Assembly: GCA_031763025.1 (NCBI GenBank)
Contig: JASSKH010000003.1
Location: 18,198,977 to 18,262,976, forward strand
From: Macrocystis pyrifera
Taxonomy: Eukaryota; Sar; Phaeophyceae; Laminariales; Laminariaceae
DNA: 64,000 nucleotides
Reading direction: 5' to 3'
Shown: piece by piece, positions 1 to 12,820 of the stretch
Layout: each line of letters begins with the position of its first letter
How positions within the stretch are numbered: position 1 is the stretch's first letter
Translations under genes and position numbers: made by a program
The notes under the pieces: generated by a model
The model's input: the letters and a program-made list of their open reading frames with translations, nothing else
Database searches by the model: none
Told to the model about the DNA's origin: nothing

Positions 1-371
1 TGCTAGGGCTGGGCACTGGCGCGCTATGTACTGGCAGTAGTAATCTACTGATTGACCTGGCCAGTACATTCGCCAGTAGTTTTCATCCTACGCCGACGCC
101 CAAGAAACACGCAACACTATAGCGCGGAAACCCACTGATTGCGTGTCGGGAGGAGAGAGAAGAGAGGGAGACAGTTCACTGCTGCAATCCAGCACACCGA
201 TTTGGTTTTGACGACAGTATACGGACAGAGTCAGCCAATGCCCAATCGAGAAAACTGATTTGATTTTGACGTCAGTGTACCGACTGAGTCAGCCAATGCC
301 AAGCCCTATCTGATACCCTATAAACATTCTCTTGATTGCTTCGAGGCATGCCTTAATGCGTCGGACCGCAC

Positions 372-460
372 CTTTGGGTTCCGTATACGGCCTTCAGCGC
401 TCCGAACTCGACCGGGTCGCCGAGGGAAGTCCCCGTTCCATGAGCCTCCACGTACGACAC
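372..460 (-). CDS. PKS exon 19 (KS first histidine), last exon in window
   Basis: Reads [20 protein letters not shown], then ALKAVYGTQ. The histidine in EAHGTGT is the first catalytic KS histidine. Acceptor TTCCCCAG, probable donor GTGCGG at 366-371. The next exon, expected to carry the NIGH histidine, is not visible in 1-365. Confidence 0.88.
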
Positions 461-1059
461 CTGGGGAAAACGTCGGACAAAACTACAAAAATTAGCTACT
501 AATAGCTTCTTGGGGGTCGCGGGAAACTACGAAACGGAACATCACGCGCCACCTGTTGACGCCGGTACTGCTGCTACTGTTGCGACTACAGCTACAGCTC
601 TAAACTTACTCTTGCTTAAATAGCACTACGTTCATACTAACTGCCACACCGCTACTCTTAAACCGGTATCTACAACTACCACCAGCACTATTATGCCACC
701 ACAAGCACTGCTGTATGTGTGACCCACCTCCGCGGGGGAAACCCCTGCCTCGCCGAGTGCCGCCGATATGGTGGCCCTTTGAGAGGTGCCATTCGGCGCG
801 GTGATAGTGGCGCTCGTGCCGTTGTGCCCAACGGCCGAACCCTACGCAGCAGGGGAGGTTGTCACAGAAGCGAGGAGCGAAGGGGGGGGGAAGGGGGGGT
901 CTTTGTCTGTGTGTGTGCGCGACAAATATAACGCATTATTACAACACAGTGCAGCAAAACGGTAGATACAGCATGTTACCGACGTGCTTGAGCACGAGCA
1001 GAAACAGAAAATAGAGGAATACGCACCTTGTCTCCACCCCTCCCTCCCCCCTCTCCCTC

Positions 1060-1108
<49 letters not shown>

Positions 1109-4100
1109 TCTCTCTCTCCGTCCCTCTGTCCCTCTGTTGGCCGAAAAGCCAGCCATGACAATGACAACAACACCCGCTTACAAACGACGCCCAAGCGGCC
1201 GGACCGAGTCGCTCGGCCAGCCGGCCAGCCAGCCGACTGCAAAGCCACCAAACCAAATCGCCTACTCACTATTCACTATTCGGCGAAAAGACAACGCCAA
1301 GCTACCAACAGCACTCAACCACCAACTCCCCAAACCACCAAGCCAACAAATCACGAAATCCAACCTGAACGATACCGAACACCCTTTCACCGCATTGCCC
1401 ACCCTTGCGTCGTATACATGATGGAAATATCGAGATCACCAAATCACTAAATGACCTACCGACCAAGTCATCAAAAATGACATACCCATCGAATCACAGA
1501 GCCACCAGAACAACCCAAATACCAAGCTACCGAGCAGCCAATTTATCCATGTCGTACGCTCACGCCGACGTTCGAGCCTGTTCGAGGCGAGGTCGAGATG
1601 CTACGAGTTCGCGTCTATCGAGGCAGCTTCCAAACGCTCGCATAGCCACTCGAGCCGACTACGAGCAGCGAAAAAAAAAACACGAAAACACGAAATCACG
1701 GAATCAGCACGCACATACCTTAACGATGGCGAACACCCTGTCCCCGTCCGCTCTGGCATCGTCCAGCCTCTTCAGGACTACAGCGCCGCAGCCTTCCCCC
1801 CTCCCGTACCCGTTCGCGTCCGCAGAGAACGCCTTCGACCGTCCGTCAGGCGCCAACATTCCCGTCTGTCGTCAGGGAAAAAAAAAAAAAAAAAATCAAA
1901 GTTTAGGGCGATTCGGATCCGCCAGCAATGCAACGGGTTCGGGGTGTATCAGGTGATGGTGGTGGTGGCGGTCGTGGTCGGGAGGGGGGGTACTCGATGT
2001 CATGCATGGCCGTAGCTGTAAGACCATAGAACCTCGCGTCGTACAAATGCCGGGACGGAGTACTTCGGGTTTTCACCAACCAACCAGGCAGACATTGCAT
2101 GCACATTTGAACCCCGAAAAAGTTGGACGTTGCAAGTAAGCAGTCGTGTACCTGGTATGTGTTTGGCATGGTACCTCTGTGAAACATAGTCTTCGGCTCA
2201 TCCACGCCACCGTCGAATAAAAAGCCTTCGTACTGTCCCTCCATCGACGAAAAAAAAACATTATTTCCACCCCCCCCCCCCCCTATCTCCACGTCACCTA
2301 CAGCCACATGGGGCAAGAAATAGCCCTAACACACAAACAAGGCTGCCCCTTCTTCGTGACTGAAATGCCATCATCCGCAATATATATGAAAAAAAAACGG
2401 CGATCAAATCAATCAAATCACCTTCGAGAAGAGGTCGAACGGACCAGGGGACAGCAGGAGGTTAACCCCCCCCACCAACGCCGCTCGCGACCTGCCCCCG
2501 CTCGACGCCCCCTCCCCGTCCCGGAGGTGCAAACACGCTTGCCGCAGCGCCACGAGTGACGAAGAGCAAGCGGTGTCGACGGTCATACTCGGCCCCACCG
2601 TTCCCAGGGTGAAGGAGAGTCGGTTCGCCAGCATGGATGCCGCCGCCCCGGTACTGCTCGAGAAAAAGACACGAAGGCGTGAAAATAACGGGGCGGGGGG
2701 GAGGCGGTGGTTGTGAACGAATCGTGCTTGCAGGTGAACGCGTCCGGAGAGCATGTGTAACAACCTCCTGGAGACTCGTTACACCTTTTCGTGACCACGG
2801 GCTAGAGTACCAGGTATTGCAAATAAAACAATGCAAGGCGAGCATGGCCAATACATAATGCAGGTTCAACAAACAGCAGCCATACCAGGCACAATACAAC
2901 ACCACCACGAGAACAACATCTGCAACTACAAGAACAACAAAAGCAACAGCTGAAACTATACATGCACCGTGACAACACACGCACGCACGCAGCACAAGCA
3001 AGGCTACGCACGAGCTACTGTACATTTAACAACCCAACCCAAGGAACCACTCCTCTGTCCGCAAAAGTAATAACCACTTGGGACTCAATGTGATCACCCA
3101 AACGGTCCTAACATTTCCGGACAAAGCGGCACTGCCGTGGTGCAGTAGGCAGCCCGTTTCAAGGGACCCTAGTGTCAGTACTCGGGGTTGGAGGTACCAG
3201 CATCCCTTATCAGAGTTAGGATTGGTACCGGCCCCTTCCAGTCAGTGCGAATAGTGGGAAGAAACGGTGGGCACAAATTTGATGTCCCCTATACTGGTAC
3301 CTTTTTTCCTCATTAAGGGATCCCTCAAAATGATACACCTACCGTACCAGGTATACTAAAATATACTACTGTAGGTACTATGGTAAGTACCGACCGCTCA
3401 GGTGTTAATATCAAGGTATACCCGAACGCCAGAAACGATCCTGACGATTCTGGAAAGACCCGTTCTGCGGTAACTATCATGCGTACCTCGTGTACGGCCC
3501 ACGTGCGGGTCCCTCCCCCTGCGCTAGCAGCGTGGCCCAGTCGGTGCCGCAAGCTCCGACGAAGATGCCCGTGTCGCTTCCCCGGAGGCTGTCGCGAGTG
3601 AACCCGGCCCGGTGCAACGCCTCGTACCCCACCTATCGTCCCGAAGTCCACCCCAATGGATCCCCCGAAACGTTCCCCCCCGAATATAAAAAGTGGTGGG
3701 CGAAATTGACCCGAACGGTGTTCCCGCGAAGAGGAACGAAGGTGGACGATGGAGGCGGCGATGAAGGGGGGGGCGGGGCGGAGGTAGGGGGTAGGGGGTA
3801 GGTACGATTACGGTCAAGGACGGGTAGACGGCCAGCCGATGGTCTTGTTTTCGTTCAACAGCGGTATTGCGGAGCCCCACTCTCACTACCCCCGCCCGCT
3901 GCTGTCTGCCGTTTGGTCTTTTTTTCCGTCTTTGGGTCTTGAGCCCCTGGATACAGTAATATCTCACCCCGGGTGATAATGCAAAACCTGCTCACCTCTA
4001 GCATCATCCGCTGCTGAGGGTCCATGCACGATGCCTGAGCCGGCGGTATCCCGAAGAACGAGTTGTCGAAGGACCAAGCTTCTCCTGCGCCCAGAAAAGC

Positions 4101-5572
4101 ACCACGGGTCTCGCCCTTTGCCTCTGCCGCCGCTTGCCCGATGTCGTCGCCGCCGCCACCCTGCCCCTCTTCCCTTGCGCTCCAGCTGATCGATCGGTTT
4201 CCGTTGCGGACGGATAACATTTTATAGTAGAGATTGAACACATAACAATACGTTTGTTGAAGTTATGGTACACATGGGGATATTTTCGTGGGTGGACACA
4301 GCAGTAGATCGATTTCCGAGGTCGCGGAGGGCAAAAATTGATGGGGGGGGGGGGGGGAGGGAGAGGGGTAGATGGGTCGAGCAACACGCTTCTCCTCAGT
4401 CGGGTGCAGGAAGAACACCCGCATCATCGCGCTAACGTCAATGCCGTCAGAAACGAGGGAGAACAAACCCTTTAGTCCGAGACGCTGACGGGTTCGTTGT
4501 TTCGACGAATAAATAAATACCGTTCAAACACGCCAGACTAGCAAAAACGGAAAACCTTCTCACCACGGCACCCACGCTTTCGCAGTACACAGGACTGTTA
4601 CACGTGAAAAACAACACACACAGGAAGGAGGGGAGGGGGGGGCAAGGGAGAAGGGTATACTATCTCACCGTTCGGATGGAACTCCCGAGGTGGCGTCGAC
4701 GCCCTTCCGAAGAAAGTCCCAAAACGCCTCCGGGCTGTCGCATCCTCCAGGGAAACGGCACGCGATGCCCACCACCGCTAGCGAGCCATCTCCTTCCCCG
4801 TGACGGGCTTGCATATCACCGCTTGTCCTGCATTTGCCCGTATACGTATTATAAGGGCGCGGGGAGGGGAAGAGATTTCTCGAAAAGAACAAATAAAACA
4901 CACGCGTAGACGCACAAAAAAAGTACACAGCTTGTGCCAATGTCGAGGCGTAACTACACATAAATAAGCGTGTCGAAAGCGAAACATAAGCCGGACTAAA
5001 GCAACGATTCGATAGACTAATCCACGAAGGAACACTACACGGATATTGCACGAGTCTTACGTACCAAGGTGTACGAAATAAGAAGAAAAAAACACGTGGA
5101 AAAGGGACAACAAATGAAAAAACCAAAAAGCGGAAACGAATCTCCAATTTTTGCTGGACATATCTGCCTTCCTCACCCGGCCAGACCCGCCTCGCCCGCA
5201 GTAGTCCCTCCCACCCGTCCCAAAAGAACGCCTTCCATGTGTTCGGCCATGTGTCGCGCCGTGGGACAGTCAAAGACCGTGGTTGACGATACCACTGCCT
5301 CTGCATCTTTGATTCCACCGGCAACCCAACCCCCGCGCACAAGATGCTCCTGGAGCCTCCCTACGAACTCCTCAGCCGTGAGAGAATCGAAGCCGGCATC
5401 GAACAGGGCTTGGTCCGGGGAAATGGTCAGTCCCTGGGGGAAAAAATTCGGAGTTGCAATGACAGAGAGGGGGGGGGGGGGGGGTGGGAGGTCAGCGGGT
5501 CAGCCAGCCGGAAACATTGTACGGTGTATAAACATCATGACGCATCATTGCCTTGGCAGGTGATTCGGGGAA

Positions 5573-5606
<34 letters not shown>

Positions 5607-6320
5607 CCTGTGTATTGAGGAGGATGCAAGCAAAGTCCATTACATACTGCTGGTCTTCGCTCCGCGTATATATGAATATGAAAAATCCACTCGCACGACT
5701 TAACATGAACAATGCAAAACACAAAAACAAAAGAGGCACAGAGCTTTAATCTACTCGTACGGGTCAGTTCATGGAGGCGTATCTGTACATCGCCCAATGC
5801 ATTAGACCGACGTGTCTCCCCAGACCGACAGTCCCGCCTCTTCCAGGAGGCGTTTCTCGTCTCACCCTCAAAACTTCTCCGGCAGTGGCCACCACTAGCT
5901 CCGTCAACACGCGAACCCTCTCGCTCCTCTGGCGCTCCAGCAGCCTCCCCTGGTCCTCTCCCGCCCCAACCTCACCAACTCGTTCGCTGTTCGAGTGCTG
6001 GGACCGCTCGGTCATTTCCTCCTCCTCCTCCTCTTCCTCTTCCTTCTTCTCCTCCGGGTGCTCAGCAGTTACCTCGTCGTTGCTGTCGCTCTGAGGCCGG
6101 GCGCCCTGAAGCTCCACCGGTGTCGACTCGGAAGTGGAAGGTAAAGTTGAAGTTGATCTCTGGGTTGAGTCTGTGGCCGCTGGTGCGTCCTCGCCAGATG
6201 TCGGTGTCGGCTCGGTTGGCGTTGGTGATGAGGCTTCCTCAGGTTGTTCCTCGAGAGTGGACTCCAAGGCACCCACCTTGCACCGTGATGAAAAACACCG
6301 GTGGCGGAGTGAGAGGAGAT

Positions 6321-6359
<39 letters not shown>

Positions 6360-9300
6360 CTCACGACGTCAGAAGGGTGGGCGATGAAGGTTTTCAAGTA
6401 CAACTGCAATTGCCATCACCGATTCTACTGCACTATTCACTGTATTGTGGTACTCGTATACCTACACCGCACCAACCTACACTAGCCCTACAGCACAGCA
6501 GTACACTACACCGCTACGCGCTATACGACATCGAACCGCACCGCACTAGTACCCTGGACTACACTTGACACTACACCACACTACAGCACGCTACATCATA
6601 TTTATACTACACTATACACCAGACTACACCACATATCACCTTGGCCCTGAGCTCGGTGATGACAGAGAGCCTGCCGGAGTGGAGGAGCAGCCTCGATCGC
6701 CGCCGTTGAATTTTCCCGCTAGTTGTCTTCGGGATGGTCCGCTCCTTGATCGCCACCTTTTACAGTTCACAATTTACAAACATAAGAAACAAAAACAAGA
6801 TGTAAGATTAAATTTCCCACGTACCCAGGTATATATACATACCAGGTATACGACATTTAACTCACAGTAATCGGCAAGCCAAAACGAAACATATGGGTGG
6901 GAGATTTTTATATTAAAAGATGTTTTACTACATACATAACCGAAATTTTAATTATTTATTTTCCGAATTCGGGGAGAACAAATCAGCATACTTTGGTGAC
7001 AAAACGAGAAACGATGCAGCAGTATACACACATCGAATAATTACATTTCAAGCGCAAGCGGACCGTACACCAACAGGTGGGAACGGCGACGACCGGCATG
7101 TGCCCTCATGACAGCAAACGGAAAGCACAGGGATAACATGGAAGGGGCGGTGGAGGCGAACGGCAGAGGCGTCTCCACGTGGAAAACTTACCACTACAGT
7201 CTACTCGTTTGATGAAAAAAAAAAAAAACTTTTATGCCCGCGTATGTACCTACTTCCAGAAAAGCGACCAGCAGCGTGTCGGGCGAAGCCCTCGAGCTGA
7301 CAGTCTTGCAGACAAAAATATACGGAGACACAAAAAAAACGAGACATGGATGGGGAATCGGGATACTAGCGATCAAGAGACGTGGGGGAGGCCATGTGGG
7401 TAAACCACGCTTTTACTCTGTTGACTCCTGTAGGACTACTGTACTCCCATTTAGGGGACAAAATACTTGGAAATAGTGTGGGATGCTTTTTTCTGGAGAG
7501 CGCAGTACTAAAACGGTCCAGCTCCCCCTCCGCGCCTCCATATCGCCCCTCACCAGTCGATAAGGATAGCAGCCTTCGGCGATGACAGCACGGCGCATAG
7601 CCTCCAAACCCTCGAGAAGAGCACCTTCATCCTTTTCCGCTGACTTCCTGACCTCCATCACCACCTCGAGAGAGAGGAAAGCAAGAGAGAAAAGACGTCT
7701 GGAAACCCCCCTCCCGTCACAACCGCTCGACCAAAAGAACGAATTTACGCGTTGGTGCAGGTGAAAGGAGCGGCGTTCATATAGTGCAGTCGAAAACCCA
7801 AAAAACGGTTCTGAACCGTTTTGGGAGTGTCGTGATCGCGATGCGAAGCAGAGACGCACGAGAGCTGCTTACCGCTGCGTAGACACGCTCGGAACAATTT
7901 ATTTACGAACATGAAAGGCATGGTTGTTTCGCGTGAGTGGCCATACATACAGCAACAGGCGGCAGCAGCAGCAGCAGCACCCAAATAATTTGGGAGTTAA
8001 CAACTTCAGGCTCGAGTTGTGGAGAAACAAATTTGAAGTATTGAGCAGGACACACCTTGCCTTACTACAGAGTTCGAGCCTGGGGAAAAATAAGACACGC
8101 CTTGAAGTGGTATCGCATGCTGTACCCATGAACAGCTGTTGTAAGTGTACTGCGCCAACCGTTACCACACAGCGGGGCAGAAGTAAACAGCCGACGATTA
8201 TTACCTCCAGTTCCCCGCCGAGCTCCGAGGTGGAGAAAGCCGCAACGCAGCCGGGCCGGACCATATCGCATGCCTCCTGCACTGCGAACTCCACGTCCTG
8301 ATGAGGGCAGAGAACCACACGAACCGAAAACGCGAGAGGTTGAATGAACGCAGTTTATACAGCAGGTGAGACGATAATTTCGGTGACGAACGCCGTTGAC
8401 AAGCGACGACAGCTTGACAATTAAAACTATCAATGCAGCTCTGGGCCGTCGCATTGAACTGCTATGAAGCGTAAAACAAACGCGCGCCCGATGTACGTAT
8501 CGCCTAGCGCAATCTTGACCATCACCCGCTCAATCGGTCGGACTCACAGCTGGCATATTTTGTGCGGTAATAATTTTAGAAAAAAAAACCTGCTTGGATG
8601 TTGATGAGGATAGATTGACCTTGTAACCACATCAACGGCACCGGCTCTTAACACCACCAGCATCGATAGCATCTCCCACGACTTCGGCAAGAGCCGTATG
8701 AGCAGCCTCACAAGCAACAACCGAAACCAGCACCAACATTGCCGGCCGCACCTACAGCATCAGGACCGACACCAAGACCAAAAACACCATTTTACCAGCC
8801 GCCGCACCACCACCAGCAGCACCAGCACCGACAACACGACCAACCAGAGAAGCACAAATATCAGCACCGACGCTACAGTACCAACCTCACCAACAGCACA
8901 GGCACAAACATTAACCCCCCCCTTTCCCCCGCGTCCTACCACCACCAGCAACAGCACGAAAACGGTTCAGCCATGGGTGTCAGACGAACGGCAACAGCAG
9001 CACAAACAATGACCAGTAACGCATGAATGCCGGTACGGCAACGATACACGAACAATCAATTTCGACAACGGCTACGACAGCGACTCTTCGATACCGGCGA
9101 CCGCAACCAGCAACTGAACCGCTGAGGTATGTTGTCCTTCAAATAAACCTTCACGTATAATATCTCTCCACCAAGTAAACATAACATACAAAAATCCTGG
9201 TGCTGGAAAGGGTTCTATGGGTTCGGCTGTTCGCCGACGAAAGTGGTACGTACGTGAGGTGGGTTTAGAACGTCGTGAGACAGTTTGGTCCCTATCTCTT

Positions 9301-12300
9301 TATTGAATTAATCTTAAGAAAAATTGAATGGCGTTGAGTTAAGTTATAATTCTATTACACCAAAGATGGTATTGGATAATCTTGTAGTAGCTACTGCAGA
9401 GGGGAAAAAAAAAACGAAACAACAGACTGTAGCGGTAGTCCCGCCACACATTTCGCACTTACAGACAGCCGACCCGTCAGCAAAAAAAACGACAAAGAAC
9501 AAACAAACAAAAGCAACTACGAAACATCTAAGGCGACATGGGTGCCGGTCACCTCCATGCGCAGCCACTGTGCACGACAGCCACCTGAGTCACGCCACGG
9601 CAGAGAAGGTACAGCGCCTAACGCTCCTCACGCTTGCTACCAAATAGGTAGCACTATTGTCCCAAAATGTTTCTCATTGGCGGGGCCCCTCAACCGAGAA
9701 ACTACCCGATATCGTCCGAATTCTATTCATGCCACTTATTTATTGGCCGCTTATTAAGACCATACCAAAAGGGCAATTGGGTCAAGCGTATAGACGTGTA
9801 GAACAAGCTCCTCGCTCGCGCGATGAAGTTGCATCTCCTCAGGTGCCAAAAACGGACTTTTGACAAGAAAAAAAATAACATCGCGCAACCCGATACAACA
9901 AACCAACAGGCTATAAACACATTTCGAGTGAAATTGCCAGACACAAATGGGATTGCATAGCTGTTTGGAAGGCACAACTGGGACTGCAAAACTATTCGCA
10001 AACGCACGAAAAGGTGGTGTAAATCTATTCGCAAACCACAAATGGGGACGTATGAAAAGTTATCGCAGAGCGCAAATATGGGGTTGCAAAGATATTGGCA
10101 AAACACAATTGGGGTTGCACAGCTATTTGCAAGACACACACACCATCGCGAAGCCATTTGCAAGACACGAAATACGGAGAAAGTCTTTCAAAAATGTTTG
10201 GACGTCAAAGTAAACCTTAAACGTACCCCTGAAAGTGAAAACGACTGTGGCGTGGCACGCAGCATGCATGCATGGTCTTGTCACCTGAGTAAAAACTGCA
10301 AGGAAACAAACACGGGATTGCGAAGCTATTTGCGGAACACAAAAGCATCGATTGGAAAGCTGCTTGCGAAGCACCAACGGGGGTGCAAACGCACTGAGTC
10401 GTTCCAACTTATGAGGAGTCCCGCCAGTAAAAGAAAAAGTTTGTACCTCAAACGTAATCGCCCCGTAAACGGCAGCGGCGTGACCACGGCACGGTCAGTC
10501 ACCTGAGGGTAGAGGTTCCTGCCCCTAACAATGATGAGGTCTTTCATCCGGCCGCAGATGAGGATGCGTCCCGCGGCGTCCACCCTGGCAAGGTCTCCCG
10601 TACGGAGAAAAACAGACCTGCCATCGGAAAACGTGCGACAATGCTAAGGTGTGAGAACGAAAGAAGGGGAGAGGGGCAAAGCCCGGGCAGTATGGTGGGC
10701 ATGTCGTAGGCAGAGCGGTCGTGTATAGAGCACCAGCGTTTCATTTACACGCTTGACAAGTGTGAAGCAAAGCCCGGTGTCGAGGTTGTACGAAAAGGAG
10801 TAGTTCATATTTGAACATAATTCTTTATAGCAATTTTTTCCCTTCGGAGACAAAAAAGAGGCCAACACAGCATCGGCCATTTCACCACTGCACTATGGTT
10901 GAACAATTAAAAAACCGTACCACGACGACGCACCGAGGTCTAAAACACAGACCAATAATGAAACTACTTGTACTGCTGTTGCGTGCTCACAATACGATTG
11001 AATACGCAGGCGGCTCCTATCATTAAAAAAAGAAAAAATGTATATCGGGAGTCGCCATCTCTGGGTACCAAAAGGGAGGCTACAACGCTTTTACAGCCGC
11101 AACCACCGCCGCCGCCGCCGCCACCACCGAGCGAGAGCCTGCCGTACCGCCCTTCGTCGGAGTTTAGAGCGCCCGGAAAAGAAAAAAAACACAAAAGTTA
11201 GAAGAGAGGCCGAGGAGGAAAGCAGGAGGAGGAGGAGGTACCTTTGTCCACAATCCAAAACGCGCACCCATGTAGAGACTCACCCGGTGGTATCGTCGGA
11301 GTCCGCACCATCCTGCCCAGCGATCCGAGCGGAAAAAACGCCTCCTCGGTAAGCTCGGGGCGGCCCCAATACCCCGCCGCCACCGAAGGGGATGAAAGCC
11401 ACACCTCCCCTGTTTCGCCGCGTGGCATCTCGCGCCTCGTCTCCGGGTCCACGATCGCCAACTGGATCGGGATAAGGGTTGGCGTCAGGCAGCCGACATC
11501 GCCGGAAACAAATACAAACAAAAAAAGTGAGTAAGTACGTCAATAGTAACAGTAAGTCGAACGGAGGGAGGGAGGAGGGAAGGAGGTGATGAGGGACACG
11601 GCCCTCGACCGGGCGATTCGACGAGGGGTAAAGAACGCAGAAAACTAGACAGCGAAACCTTCGTTTTTATTTTTCTCTTCACTCACCCGCGAGCCCTCCG
11701 AAAGATAGTCAACGAGGCCTACGCATTCCAGGTCCTCATCGCTCAAGTCGGACAAGGGCAGCCCTTCAAGGTTCGCCTCGTGTCCGCATACGCCGACGAC
11801 GTGTTCCGCCAGGCCGTACGCCGTCCCCACATAGCCAGGACTCAACCCTAGCGCCCCGAAAGTCGCAGCGAAATCTCGAATCTGTCACCGGTGGCAGTGG
11901 CGGTGGCATTTGTTTGGGGGCGGGGAGGTGCGGGGGGATAAAATCGGGGACAAGTTATTAGCTGTCGTCTCGGAGGCAATCTATGCCGAGGGCACGGGGA
12001 GAGTGTAGACGCCGAGCGACGCGTCTAGGGTAAAACCTCGACGGGATGTTTCAGGGGTAGTCGCAGGTTGCATTGACACCCATGCATGCGGTTTCTCTGC
12101 GGCAACTTTTCTGCGTGATTGAGCGATGGAATGGGTCTTCCATCCACCAGGGACAGGGACGGAACCCTCTACAGGCCGATCGCGCGACTCGGACATGCAC
12201 ACCCTCCAGGGTGCTCCTTCGAACCAGCCGTGAGAAACCACACCCATGTGTTACCGGTAACGCCACATTTGCGCGTGCTCCAACAGCCTGTGTAAGCGCT

Positions 12301-12776
12301 CTAGATATATCATAACCTTTTCGTGATTGCCTCGTGATGATGGATGCCGCAGAAACGATTAGTTTCTCCGAGCTATCAAACAACCTTTTGTCGCGCGCGA
12401 TTGATTAACTGCAGACTGCAGGAGACAACAAACATAAACAAAAAAAAATGTTCTTTGTGTTTGTGCCTAAGCACGGTCGGATGGGTCAGAACTTACCGAA
12501 GAAGCTCGAATGGGCTCAGCACCGTTCTGGATCCACTTGAGAGCGCTAAGGTCCACCGACTTACTGAAAGACGCTCGAGTCTCCGGCGTCGCTTCGTTCC
12601 TGACGCACACAAAAAAATACGGTTCCGAAACGGCAAGGATAACGTTAAAGGCACCATACAAGAAAAGAGCGGCCGGCTCGAAATCGGGCGAGGGAGAGCG
12701 CGCTCGCAGGTCACAGGACATATTTCGCAGGAAGGCAGGCGAAGACACACAAAAGGAATCATAGCGTACGCCCCCC

Positions 12777-12820
<44 letters not shown>

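Noticed and set aside
1-365. Next PKS exon with the NIGH histidine
   Set aside because: No frame on the minus strand shows the expected motif; it must lie beyond the window.
842-1450. Gly-rich and Pro-rich open frames
   Set aside because: Translations of the 46-base homopolymer inside a PKS intron.
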